43,699 nucleotides of DNA. It comes from Frankiales bacterium (GTDB taxonomy: Bacteria; Actinomycetota; Actinomycetes; Mycobacteriales; Jatrophihabitantaceae). Both the position numbers and the translations under genes were made by a program. A model generated the notes under the pieces. That model had not been told where the DNA came from. It saw only the letters and a program-made list of their open reading frames with translations, and did no database searches. This document shows positions 24,496-33,153 of the stretch, one piece after another (position 1 is the stretch's first letter; each line of letters begins with the position of its first letter). The stretch lies in contig JAOPUZ010000014.1 in assembly GCA_025966315.1 (NCBI GenBank), positions 1-43,699 of the forward strand, in the 5' to 3' direction.

Positions 24496-25722
24496 TCAGC
24501 TCTGGATGTGTTGGTAGATCGAGAACATAGGTAGGTAGAGGCAAATAACCATGGTGCCAATGACGGCGCCGAGCAGAACGACGAGCAGAGGCTCCATAGA
24601 TGAGGCCAAGGCCTCAGTGGCGGTCTCGACTTCATGGTCGTAGAAGTCTGCCACTTTGTCGAGCATCTCGGTGATCTGTCCGGTCTCCTCGCCGACCTCG
24701 AGCATCTGTACAACCATGTTCGGGAACAAGGGATTCTTACTTAGCGGCCCCGACATCTGCAGGCCGACCCGAACCGCGGAACTGACTTCATCCATGGCTT
24801 CCGCGATCACGGTGTTGCCAGCGGTGCCACCGACGACATCGAGAGCCTGGATGATCGGCACGCCGACACCGAGCAGGGTGCCCAGATTTCGTGACCACCT
24901 GCTGATCGCTAGCTTGGTGAATAGCGGCCCAAAGACGGGAAGTTTCAGCTTGATTCGGTCGACCCTCGAGCGGAATCCGTAGTTGTCGCGCATTAACTTC
25001 CGAAATAGTCGGATCGCGATGAAAGAGGACACGAGAAGGACAGGGCCTACCCAATACATGTTATGCGAGAGCACAACCATGATCTCAGTCGGTAGGGGAA
25101 GCTTGCCGCCGAGGTTTTTGAACATATTCTCAAATACAGGAACGATGAAAATTATGACGCCGGACCCGAGGAGCAACGAAAAAATCAGAACAATGACTGG
25201 ATAGGTCATGGCGCTCTTGATCTTGGCCCGTAGGTTCGCGTCCGATTCGTACATCATGGCGATACGGTCGAGGGCGCCGTCGAGGAAACCGCCGGCCTCA
25301 CCGGCTTTCACCATATTGGTCATGAGCAGTGGAAAGTGTTCCGGGTGCAGAGCCATGGAGGTTGAAAGTGAAACACCGCCCTGCACGTCCGCGCGAACTT
25401 GACCGACCGCCGCCTTGAATTTCGGCTTGGTGATCTGATCTTCAAGAATCCCGAGGGAACGCATCAACGACAGGCCAGAGCTGGTCATGGATGCGAACTG
25501 ACGCGAGAAGATGGCCAGATCTTTGAGTGACGTCCGACCACCGAAACCAGGGATTTTCAGGTCCGCTTGTAGGCCAGAGCCGAGTGTCGATACTTCGAGC
25601 GGGACCATCCGTTGCTCGACCAGCGCGTTGGCGACGGCCTCTTTGGACTCGGCCTCGAGCTTGCCCTTGATCGTGGCGCCAGTGGAATCAAGCGCCTCAT
25701 AAGTGAATGTCTTGGCGACCAC
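24496..25722 (-). CDS. pilC: Type IV pilus inner-membrane platform protein PilC
   Basis: The 408-residue polytopic protein belongs to the GspF/PilC family. It has two related cytoplasmic helical domains with conserved segments LAIFSRQFASMTSSGLSLMRSL and ISRWSRNLGTLLGVGVPIIQAL. Three or so membrane helices lie near residues 170-190, 215-235 and 380-400. It anchors the extension and retraction ATPases. The GTG start at 25722 is 5 bp after the pilT stop. Confidence 0.94.
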   Translation of the reverse strand: MVAKTFTYEALDSTGATIKGKLEAESKEAVANALVEQRMVPLEVSTLGSGLQADLKIPGFGGRTSLKDLAIFSRQFASMTSSGLSLMRSLGILEDQITKPKFKAAVGQVRADVQGGVSLSTSMALHPEHFPLLMTNMVKAGEAGGFLDGALDRIAMMYESDANLRAKIKSAMTYPVIVLIFSLLLGSGVIIFIVPVFENMFKNLGGKLPLPTEIMVVLSHNMYWVGPVLLVSSFIAIRLFRKLMRDNYGFRSRVDRIKLKLPVFGPLFTKLAISRWSRNLGTLLGVGVPIIQALDVVGGTAGNTVIAEAMDEVSSAVRVGLQMSGPLSKNPLFPNMVVQMLEVGEETGQITEMLDKVADFYDHEVETATEALASSMEPLLVVLLGAVIGTMVICLYLPMFSIYQHIQS

Positions 25723-25727
25723 GTCGA

Positions 25728-26837
25728 TCAGCCCTTAGCCAGGCGCTTGAACTCGTTCGGGTCGTGGCACAGTTCCAGGCCGGTCGAGTAGCTGATGACT
25801 TGCTGGCGGTACCGCTCGGCCAGATGCTGGTCGAAACTGATCATGCCGGCCTCGGCCGACGACTGAAGGAACGACGGGATCTGGTGGCTCTTGCCCTCAC
25901 GGATCAGGTTACGGATCGCGGACGTCGCCGTCATGATCTCGCAGACCAGGGCCCGGCCGCCGCCTTCGCGGCGGGGAACCAGAGCCTGGGTGACGACGCC
26001 CTGCAGGCAGTTCGCGAGCTGGGCCCGGATCTGAGTCTGCTGGTGTGGCGGGTAGATGTCGATCAGCCGGTCGACAGTCTGCGCGGCTGATTGGGTGTGC
26101 AGCGTAGCCAAGACGAGGTGGCCGGTTTCGGCCGCGGTCACGGCGACCGAGGTGGTTTCCAGGTCACGGAGTTCGCCGACCAGGATGATGTCCGGGTCCT
26201 GACGCAGCACGTGCTTCAGAGCGGTGGCGAAGCCGGCGGTGTCGGAGCCGACCTCGCGCTGGTTGACCACGCTCTTCTTGTGCGTGTGCAGGTACTCGAT
26301 CGGGTCTTCGATGGTGACGATGTGTCCGGCTCGCGTGCTGTTGGCGACGTCGAGCAGGCTGGCCAGGGTGGTCGACTTGCCGGAACCGGTCGGGCCGGTC
26401 ACCAGGACCAGACCACGCTGCAAGGCGGCGAAGTCGGCCACTGAGTCCGGCAGTCCGAGTTCTGCCAGCGAGCGGATGTTGTGCGAGATGGTCCGGAACG
26501 CGGCACCGATGGCGCTGCGCTGGCGGTAGACGTTCACCCGGAACCGGCTAATGCCCGGCAACGCGTAGGCGATGTCGAACTCCGAGGTGGCCAGGAACTT
26601 CTGCCATTGCTCTTCGGTCAGGAACGACCGCACGAGGGCCTCGGTGTCGGCCGGCTCGAGCCGGACCCGGCCGGGAATCCGGGTCAAGGCGCCATCGACC
26701 CGGATGCACGGGGCAATGCCGGCCGTGATGTGCAGGTCGGAGCCGCCCTGATCGACCATGTGGCGCAGCAATGCGTCGAGGTCTTCTTTGGGCGTGACAC
26801 CACCTATCGGCTGGCCTACCGCCATCAATGGCTGCAT
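25728..26837 (-). CDS. pilT: Type IV pilus retraction ATPase PilT
   Basis: The 369-residue secretion-type ATPase drives pilus retraction. The Walker A motif GPTGSGKSTT holds Lys154, the Asp box is IVTIEDPIEYLH, the Walker B region is DPDIILVGELRD, and the His box is GHLVLATLHTQSA. The AIRNLIREGK segment of PilT proteins is present. ATG at 26837 follows AGGAGG seven bases upstream and is preferred over the in-frame ATG at 26867. PilT implies pili that retract, for twitching motility or DNA uptake. Confidence 0.95.
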   Translation of the reverse strand: MQPLMAVGQPIGGVTPKEDLDALLRHMVDQGGSDLHITAGIAPCIRVDGALTRIPGRVRLEPADTEALVRSFLTEEQWQKFLATSEFDIAYALPGISRFRVNVYRQRSAIGAAFRTISHNIRSLAELGLPDSVADFAALQRGLVLVTGPTGSGKSTTLASLLDVANSTRAGHIVTIEDPIEYLHTHKKSVVNQREVGSDTAGFATALKHVLRQDPDIILVGELRDLETTSVAVTAAETGHLVLATLHTQSAAQTVDRLIDIYPPHQQTQIRAQLANCLQGVVTQALVPRREGGGRALVCEIMTATSAIRNLIREGKSHQIPSFLQSSAEAGMISFDQHLAERYRQQVISYSTGLELCHDPNEFKRLAKG

Positions 26838-26960
26838 CCGGATACCTCCTGTAAAGGCTCTCCGCATTGGCTGAAGAGCAAAAGTGTTCGCCTGTCCATC
26901 GACCGGCGCAGTTGGTTCTTGAGAAGCAGTTGTGATTGGTGAAGCCGAGCCGAGTGCGAG

Positions 26961-28664
26961 TCAGACGGTGACGCGCAGGATCTCTTCCAACGTGGTGAGG
27001 CCGAGCGCCGTCTTGCGCAGACCGTCGTCCCGAAGCTTGACCATGCCCTCGGCCAACGCGACCTTGGCGACTTCGGTAGCCGGGGCGTTCTTGACGGCGA
27101 GCCGCTCGATCTCTTCAGTCACCGGCATGACTTCGTTGACCGCGAGGCGGCCGCGATAACCGGTGTCGCCGCAGGACCGGCAACCAATGGCGCGCCAGAG
27201 CTGCGGGGGAGCGCCCAAATCTTCGATCGGCCAGCGCGAGCCGAGAATTTCTTGTTCGGTGGGTACGTAGGCTTCCTTGCACCATTCGCACAGTCGGCGG
27301 GCGAGCCGTTGGGCCAGTACACAATCCAATGACGAGCCGACCAGGAACGGTTCGACGCCCATTTCGACCAGCCGAGTCATCGCGCTGGGTGCGTCGTTGG
27401 TGTGCAACGTGGACAGCACGAGGTGGCCGGTGAGGGCCGCTTCGATGCCGAGCTGGGCGGTCGTAGGGTCCCGGATCTCACCGATCAGCACGATGTCAGG
27501 GTCTGACCGCAGGATCGCAGGCAGCACCGCGGCGAAGGTCAGACCCGCTTTGACGTTGACCTGGACCTGATTGATGCCGGGCATCCGGTACTCGACCGGG
27601 TCCTCGACCGTGATGACGTTGACCTCGGGCCGGGCAATCTCGCCGAGGGTGGCGTACAGGGTGGTGGACTTGCCCGAACCGGTCGGGCCGGTGACCAGCA
27701 CCATGCCGTGCGGTTTGCGGAAGCTGGCCGAGAAACGCTCGTAGTTGTAGTCGGTGAAGCCGAGCTTGCGCAGCTCCAGGTCGATGCCGCCGGTATCCAG
27801 GATTCGGAGGACAACCTTCTCGCCCCAGACGGTGGGTAGCGTGGCGGCGCGCAGGTCGACGCCCCGGCCGTTGACGTCCATGCTGATGCGGCCGTTCTGC
27901 GGCACCCGGCGTTCGGTGATGTCGAGCCCGGACATGATCTTCAGTCGGGAGATCAACGCGGACTGGATACCGCGGGGAACTGAGTCGACCTCGTGCAGCA
28001 CGCCGTCGATGCGCAACCGGATCCGGAGCTCATGCTCGCTGGGCTCCAGGTGGATGTCGGACGCTCGGTTGGAGATTGCCCGTTCCAGCAAGGAGTTGAC
28101 GAACCGTACGACCGGCGCGTCGTCGTTGCTGGTGGCACTCAGCGTGTCGGCCACGCCCGGTGCGTCATCGGAGTGCGCCTGAGCCGCGGCCTCGTCGAGG
28201 TCGGTGCTTTCGCGGGTGTAGCGGTCGAGGAGTTTGGTGATCTCGTCCCGACTGGTCACTACCGGGCGGACGATGAGTCCGGTCGCGGCGCGGACGTCGT
28301 CCAGGGCCAGGACATCGCCCGGATCGGACACGGCCACGGTGATCGTGGTGTCGGTGGCGGCGATCGGGAGCATGTGGTGCCGGCGCGCAAGGGCCAGCGG
28401 TAGCCGCTTCATGGCGGCCGGCTCGATGGCGAAGGTGCTGAGTTCGACGGCGTCCAGGCCGTACGCGTCGGCGACGGCCGAGGCAAGCTCGAATTCGGTG
28501 ACGATCTGGTCGTCGACGAGGACGGTACGAAGTGGTCGGCCCGTTCGCTCGGCCGCGGCTATGGCGGCGGCGAGGACGGTGTCACTCAGACCACGGCGGC
28601 TCAGCGACTCGACGACGGTGCGGAGCGCTGGATCCATGGTGTTCGAGATCGGTGGGGGGGTCAT
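26961..28664 (-). CDS. pilB: Type IV pilus extension ATPase PilB
   Basis: The 567-residue ATPase powers pilus extension. It has an N-terminal MshEN/GspE-N-like domain (about 1-150, including RGLSDTVLAAAIAAAERTGRPL). The ATPase core has Walker A GPTGSGKSTT with Lys332, ITVEDPVEYRMPG, DPDIVLIGEIRD and the His box TGHLVLSTLHTNDAPSA. A zinc-binding tetracysteine is formed by RLCEWCKEA and GCRSCGDTGY. ATG at 28664 lies four bases after the stop of the small membrane-protein gene; the frame is open 16 codons upstream, inside that gene. The ribosome-binding site is weak, suggesting coupling. pilT starts 123 bp downstream. Confidence 0.95.
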   Translation of the reverse strand: MTPPPISNTMDPALRTVVESLSRRGLSDTVLAAAIAAAERTGRPLRTVLVDDQIVTEFELASAVADAYGLDAVELSTFAIEPAAMKRLPLALARRHHMLPIAATDTTITVAVSDPGDVLALDDVRAATGLIVRPVVTSRDEITKLLDRYTRESTDLDEAAAQAHSDDAPGVADTLSATSNDDAPVVRFVNSLLERAISNRASDIHLEPSEHELRIRLRIDGVLHEVDSVPRGIQSALISRLKIMSGLDITERRVPQNGRISMDVNGRGVDLRAATLPTVWGEKVVLRILDTGGIDLELRKLGFTDYNYERFSASFRKPHGMVLVTGPTGSGKSTTLYATLGEIARPEVNVITVEDPVEYRMPGINQVQVNVKAGLTFAAVLPAILRSDPDIVLIGEIRDPTTAQLGIEAALTGHLVLSTLHTNDAPSAMTRLVEMGVEPFLVGSSLDCVLAQRLARRLCEWCKEAYVPTEQEILGSRWPIEDLGAPPQLWRAIGCRSCGDTGYRGRLAVNEVMPVTEEIERLAVKNAPATEVAKVALAEGMVKLRDDGLRKTALGLTTLEEILRVTV

Positions 28665-28668
28665 CGGG

Positions 28669-28899
28669 TCACCAGATCCAGTTATGCAGCAGCAGGCCAT
28701 CGATGATGGCAAGGGCGGCGAGGGTGAGCGTCAAGGTCACGACAGCCATCCAGGTGTTGCTGTATTCGCCGGTTTCACGCTGCTCGGGTTCACCGGCCGC
28801 GCCGTCGACCGGGGCCGCGAACAGTGCGCCCGGCGAGTCGGTGCGGGATACGGTGTCCAAGGCTGCCTCCGGGATTACGGTGGGCACCCGCGTCGTCAT
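28669..28899 (-). CDS. Small membrane protein leading the pilus operon
   Basis: The 76-residue protein has a hydrophilic, acidic N-terminal half and one hydrophobic segment (MAVVTLTLTLAALAIIDGLLL, about residues 51-71) close to the C-terminus HNWIW. It is a probable single-pass membrane protein with the N-terminus in the cytoplasm. I do not recognise the family. It ends four bases before the pilB start, so it is translated with the pilus genes and may be a small accessory factor. The ATG at 28899 has no clear ribosome-binding site. Confidence 0.6.
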   Translation of the reverse strand: MTTRVPTVIPEAALDTVSRTDSPGALFAAPVDGAAGEPEQRETGEYSNTWMAVVTLTLTLAALAIIDGLLLHNWIW

Positions 28900-28961
28900 C
28901 TGTTCGGCAACGCGGGCATACCACTCGTCTTACCTATCGGCGGCCCACTCAGGACTTGAGA

Positions 28962-28975
28962 TAACGGCGCCGTTA
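28962..28975. promoter_or_regulatory. 14-bp perfect palindrome upstream of the pilus operon
   Basis: TAACGGCGCCGTTA is a perfect palindrome about 63 bp before the first start codon of the pilus operon. A dimeric regulator could bind here. It is 120 bp from the end of dnaE2, so the pilus operon is the only nearby target. Confidence 0.45.
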
Positions 28976-29014
28976 CGGTCTGCCGACCACCGGGACGTCA
29001 GCGGCCGCCCTAAC

Positions 29015-29064
29015 CCAGGGCCGCGTACCGGCTCGTGAACCCGGGCCGCGTACCGGCTCGCGAA
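29015..29064. repeat. 25-bp tandem direct repeat
   Basis: Two copies of a 25-bp unit, with core GGGCCGCGTACCGGCTCG, follow one another between dnaE2 and the pilus operon. The core is identical, and the only differences are one base before it and one base after it (A/C and T/C). Part of the unit, GGGCCGC, recurs at 29086-29092. There are no spacers, so this is not a CRISPR array. The function is unknown. Confidence 0.8.
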
Positions 29065-29094
29065 CGATTGCCGCCCGTGAATCCTGGGCCGCAA

Positions 29095-32000
29095 TCAGCG
29101 GAAGTCGCGGGACCGGGTACGCATCCCGAGATCCAGCTTCTCGATTCGTTCCGCGGACACGTTGATCACTCCCTCGGCGCGCTCCAGCATGCCGCGGATC
29201 AGTAAGCCGCCCGATTCTCTGGCCACTCGCCGGTGTCGCTGCCAGACCACCGGATCACAGATCACATTCACCATGCCGAACTCGTCCTCGAGGTTGACGA
29301 AGGTGACCCCTCGCGCGGTGGCCGGACGCTGCCGGTGCGTCACCACCCCACCGATCGTGACCCGGGTGCGGTCCGGCAGGTGCTTGAGGCGATCGGTGGG
29401 CGTGACACCCAGCCGGGTCAATCGATCCCGGATGACCGAGGTCGGATAGCGGTCGCGGGTGATGCCAGTGGCCCAGAGGTCGGCCATCAACTGCTCGGGC
29501 TCGGTCATTGCCGGCAGCACGGGCTGATGTGATTCGGCGGCCGCCGCCAAATCGAGCTGCCCAGGCCGGTAATCCGCCGCAGCGCCGGCCGCCCACAGTG
29601 CCGCGCGCCGCGACGTTCCCAAACCTTCGAACGCGCCGGCAGTGGCCAGCGCTTCCATCTGCTCGGCGGACAGCCCAACTCGCCGGGACAGATCGGTCAG
29701 TGCGGTGTAGGGACCGGCGGCTTGCCGTTCGGCCACGATCTTGGCGGCGACGTCGTCGCTGATCGTTCGTACGCTGGCCAACCCGAGTCGGACCGCGGGC
29801 TGCTCCGGCCCCGGACCGATGTAGCGCGGTTCGTCGGCCGGCCGATCTTTGCTCGCCACTTCGAGGCCGGCCCCGGCCGGTGACAGGTTCAGGTCCGGGC
29901 CGCGCACCTCGACCCCGTGCCGCTTGGCGTCGTGCACCAGCGACTGGGGTGAATAGAAACCCATCGGCTGAGCGTTCAGCAGCGAAGCGCAAAATGCCGC
30001 CGGATGATAGAGCTTCAACCACGAAGAGGCATACACCAGAAAGGCAAAACTGATCGAGTGGCTCTCGGCGAAACCGAACGCGGCGAAGGCTTTGATGCGC
30101 TGATAAATGTCGTCGGCTGCCTTGCCGGTGATGTCGTTGGCGGCCATCCCGTCGTAGAGGCGGGTACGCAGACCTTCCATTTTTTCGCTGCTGCGTTTGG
30201 ACCCCATGGCTCGGCGTACCTGATCGGCCTCGGCCGCGGTGCAGCCGGCCGCGTCGATGGCTAGCTGCATCAGTTGTTCCTGGAAGAGCGGGATGCCGAG
30301 GGTCTTCTCTAACGCGGCTTTCAGCTTCGGATGGGGATAGGTGACGGGTTCGAGGCCGTTCTTCCTTCGAATATAAGGGTGAACCGAATCGCCTTGGATC
30401 GGGCCGGGTCGGATCAGCGCAATCTCGATCACCAGGTCGTAGAACTTTCGTGGCTTGAGCCTGGGCAAAGTACCCATCTGGGCTCGGGATTCGATCTGGA
30501 ACACGCCGATGGTGTCGGCCACGCACAGCATGTCGTAGACCAGCGGGTCCTCTTTCGGCACCTCGTGCAAGCCGTACCGCACGCCATGCCAATCGGCGAC
30601 GAAATCGAAGCAGTACTTCAAGGCTGACAGCATGCCGAGCCCGAGCAGATCGAACTTCACCAACCCGGTGGCGGCGCAGTCGTCCTTGTCCCACTGCAGA
30701 ACGGTGCGCCCAGGCATCCGCCCCCACTCGACGGGGCAAACCTCGATCACCGGGCGATCGCACATCACCATCCCGCCGGAATGGATACCTAGGTGTCGAG
30801 GTGCATTTTGCAGTTGCTCGGCCAATTCGAGCACGGCCTCGGGCACTCGGTCGACATCATCGGATTCGGACAGCGTCTCAGCCGTCTCGGACCAGTAGTA
30901 GCCATGGTCGATCTGTTTGCTCCACGCGTCCTGCTGGCCCTGGGAGTAACCGAACGCACGGGCAATGTCACGGACCGCCGAACGTGGCCGGTAGGTGATG
31001 ACGTTGGCCACCTGTGCGGCGTGCTGCCGGCCGTGCATCTCATAGACGTGCTGGATGACTTCTTCGCGGCGGTCGGACTCGATGTCGATGTCGATGTCGG
31101 GTGGCCCGTCCCGCTCGGGGGCGAGGAAGCGTTCGAACAAGAGCTCGTACGCCACCGAGTCGACCGCGGTGATCCCCAGGGCGTAACAAACCGCGGAGTT
31201 GGCGGCGGAACCGCGGCCCTGGCAGAGAATGCCGCGGGAGGCACAGAACTGGGTGAGTTCCCAGACCACGAGGAAATAACCCGGAAAGCCGAGCTGCGCG
31301 ATGATCGCGAGCTCGTGTTCGATCTGGACATAAGCACGATCGACCTGCTCGCGGGACCGGCCCGGCCCTGAGTCCGTGCTGGAGCCTGAGCCGGGCGGCC
31401 CGTACTTCTCATAGGCCCCGGCGTAGGAAATCTCGCGCAGGTAGCTCATCTCGTCGTGACCGGGTGGCACCGGGAAGGGCGGCAGGTTGGGCGCGATCAA
31501 CCGCAGCGGAAAGGCCAGCTCGCGGCCGAACCGGGCGGCGTTCGCCACCGCCGCGGGATAGCGCTGAAAACGTTGAGCCATCTCGGCGCCGGAGCGCAGA
31601 TGTTGGTTGGTCCAGGCCGGCAACCAGCCGTCGAGAGCGTCCATGCTGGTTCTGGCTCGGACGGCGGCAACCGCGGTGGCCAGCGCGCGATCCTTCGGGT
31701 TGGCGTAATGCGCCGCGGTGCTGGCCACCAGATCGAGTTGTTGTTCCGTGGCGAGCTGAGCCAAGGCTGCGTACCGCTCGTCGGCCAGCGGCTCGAGGGC
31801 GTAGGTCAGCTCGACCGCCACGTTGGCGGAGCCGAATCGATCGGTCAGTTCGGCCAGCGCCTGTCGGGCCGGGTCGAGCGCGAAGGTGCCGAATCCGCTG
31901 CTGGCCAAGGCCTGTTGGACCGCGCCCTTGCGGCAGCCGGTGAGGATCAGCCAGTTGTCGTTGGACAACTCGGCCAGTTCGTCCAAGCTGTAGACGGGAC

Positions 32001-32589
32001 GGCCTTTGACGCCACCGCGAAGGGCGGCCTGGCTGATCGCTCGGCACAAGCTGGCGTAACCGGTGGGATTGCGGGCCAGCACCAGCAGATGCGACCCCGG
32101 CGGATCGGGGACCCCGACCCGCGCCGCAATAGAACGCTCGAGCTGGGTCGAGGGTTGTGGGATGCCGATGTTGAGTTCGGCCCCGAAGACCGTGGCCAGC
32201 CCGAACGCCTCGGCTGCTTCGGAGAACCGGGCAACGCCGTACATGCCGTCATGGTCGGTGAGCGCGACGGCTTCCAAGCCGTGGGCGACGGCTTCTTCGA
32301 CCATTTGCTCGGGATCGGAAGAGCCATCCAGAAACGAGAAAGAGGAATGCGTGTGCAGCTCGGCGTAGGGGACGCTGGCCGATCCCCGTGACGCGATCTC
32401 GGGTGGCGGCTCGTACGCCGTCCGCTTTCTGGACCAGGCGGGTGAGTCACCACCGTCGCCGGGGGACGGTGCGGCGTGCCCACGCCGGGGCCTGGGCAGA
32501 TTGATTTCGGCGTCGGGTTCTTCGTCCGGGCGACCGGAAAGGCGACGCTCCAGTTCGCGCCACGGGATGATCGGATTGCCAAAACCCAT
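29095..32589 (-). CDS. dnaE2: Error-prone DNA polymerase DnaE2
   Basis: The 1164-residue C-family polymerase alpha subunit performs damage-induced, mutagenic synthesis. A PHP domain starts near residue 75 (AELHTHSSFSFLDGSS, ALTDHDGMYG). The catalytic palm carries GRGSAANSAVCY and PDIDIDIESDRREEV near residue 500. The PHP-palm-fingers-OB order is complete, ending in the OB fold (TRVTIGGVVTHRQRP). The length is usual for DnaE2 and shorter than a replicative DnaE1. ATG at 32589 (MGFGNPIIPWREL) is chosen over the frame-open start at 32625 because the latter would run through the SOS box. Its usual partners imuA' and imuB are not in this window. Confidence 0.94.
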   Translation of the reverse strand: MGFGNPIIPWRELERRLSGRPDEEPDAEINLPRPRRGHAAPSPGDGGDSPAWSRKRTAYEPPPEIASRGSASVPYAELHTHSSFSFLDGSSDPEQMVEEAVAHGLEAVALTDHDGMYGVARFSEAAEAFGLATVFGAELNIGIPQPSTQLERSIAARVGVPDPPGSHLLVLARNPTGYASLCRAISQAALRGGVKGRPVYSLDELAELSNDNWLILTGCRKGAVQQALASSGFGTFALDPARQALAELTDRFGSANVAVELTYALEPLADERYAALAQLATEQQLDLVASTAAHYANPKDRALATAVAAVRARTSMDALDGWLPAWTNQHLRSGAEMAQRFQRYPAAVANAARFGRELAFPLRLIAPNLPPFPVPPGHDEMSYLREISYAGAYEKYGPPGSGSSTDSGPGRSREQVDRAYVQIEHELAIIAQLGFPGYFLVVWELTQFCASRGILCQGRGSAANSAVCYALGITAVDSVAYELLFERFLAPERDGPPDIDIDIESDRREEVIQHVYEMHGRQHAAQVANVITYRPRSAVRDIARAFGYSQGQQDAWSKQIDHGYYWSETAETLSESDDVDRVPEAVLELAEQLQNAPRHLGIHSGGMVMCDRPVIEVCPVEWGRMPGRTVLQWDKDDCAATGLVKFDLLGLGMLSALKYCFDFVADWHGVRYGLHEVPKEDPLVYDMLCVADTIGVFQIESRAQMGTLPRLKPRKFYDLVIEIALIRPGPIQGDSVHPYIRRKNGLEPVTYPHPKLKAALEKTLGIPLFQEQLMQLAIDAAGCTAAEADQVRRAMGSKRSSEKMEGLRTRLYDGMAANDITGKAADDIYQRIKAFAAFGFAESHSISFAFLVYASSWLKLYHPAAFCASLLNAQPMGFYSPQSLVHDAKRHGVEVRGPDLNLSPAGAGLEVASKDRPADEPRYIGPGPEQPAVRLGLASVRTISDDVAAKIVAERQAAGPYTALTDLSRRVGLSAEQMEALATAGAFEGLGTSRRAALWAAGAAADYRPGQLDLAAAAESHQPVLPAMTEPEQLMADLWATGITRDRYPTSVIRDRLTRLGVTPTDRLKHLPDRTRVTIGGVVTHRQRPATARGVTFVNLEDEFGMVNVICDPVVWQRHRRVARESGGLLIRGMLERAEGVINVSAERIEKLDLGMRTRSRDFR

Positions 32590-32600
32590 GCTGACTAGTC

Positions 32601-32616
32601 TCGAACATACGTTCGA
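32601..32616 (-). promoter_or_regulatory. LexA SOS box controlling dnaE2
   Basis: TCGAACATACGTTCGA is a perfect palindromic match to the actinobacterial SOS box (TCGAAC-N4-GTTCGA). It lies 11 bp before the dnaE2 start codon. On the minus strand a TTGCAA just upstream could be the -35 element, which would place the box between -35 and -10. Confidence 0.93.
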
Positions 32617-32637
32617 ATATTGCAAGTCGGCCCATTA

Positions 32638-32650
32638 GCGCTAGCAGCGC
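32638..32650. terminator. Short hairpin between the VOC gene and dnaE2
   Basis: GCGCT (32638-32642) and AGCGC (32646-32650) form a 5-bp stem with an AGC loop, eight bases after the VOC gene stop on the minus strand. It could be a weak terminator separating that gene from the SOS promoter of dnaE2. Confidence 0.3.
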
Positions 32651-32657
32651 AGCGGGG

Positions 32658-33098
32658 TCACCGCAGATCGAACTCGTTGCCCTCTGGATCGGCCATCATC
32701 ACGTGGTAATGCTCGCCCTCGCTCACCCGCACCAGCACCGAACCGCCGAGACTGGCGACCCGCGCGGATTCCTCATCGACCACGTCGCGCCGCACAGCGA
32801 CCGAATCATTCGGGTCGGCGATATCGAGGTCCAGGTGAATCCGGTTCTTGACCGACTTACGTTCGGGCACCTTCTGGAAGTACAGCCGGGGCCCGTGCCC
32901 GTCCGGGTCCACAATCGACGCGCCGTCGTTCCATTCTGATTCTGGAACGCCAACCGACGCCAGCCATTCCGGCCAGGACGCGAATCCGGCCGGCGGTCTA
33001 TCGGGCTCGTAATGCAGCGTGGCGGCCCAGAATTCGGCCAGCAGGGTCGGATCGTCGCAGTCGATGGTCAGCTGAACAGCAGTGGCGGGCACCGGCAT
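32658..33098 (-). CDS. VOC (glyoxalase-like) superfamily protein
   Basis: The 146-residue protein has the paired beta-alpha-beta-beta-beta modules of the vicinal oxygen chelate fold. Module one begins VQLTIDCDDPTLLAEFWAATL, and module two contains NRIHLDLDIADPND and ends in HVMMADPEGNEFDLR. Possible metal or substrate residues include His113 and the final Glu in DPEGNEF. The reaction is unknown; dioxygenase, resistance or binding roles occur in this family. ATG at 33098 follows GAAAGG. Confidence 0.85.
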   Translation of the reverse strand: MPVPATAVQLTIDCDDPTLLAEFWAATLHYEPDRPPAGFASWPEWLASVGVPESEWNDGASIVDPDGHGPRLYFQKVPERKSVKNRIHLDLDIADPNDSVAVRRDVVDEESARVASLGGSVLVRVSEGEHYHVMMADPEGNEFDLR

Positions 33099-33153
33099 TG
33101 CCTTTCGTCGCGACTTGATGGACGCCTCAATGTAAACGTCCGGGCCGACGCGT

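Noticed and set aside
29015-29092. Possible CRISPR repeats
   Set aside because: The repeat copies are directly adjacent without spacers, and there are no cas genes.
32590-32625. Upstream start of dnaE2 at 32625
   Set aside because: It would place the SOS operator inside the coding region; ATG at 32589 fits known DnaE2 N-termini.
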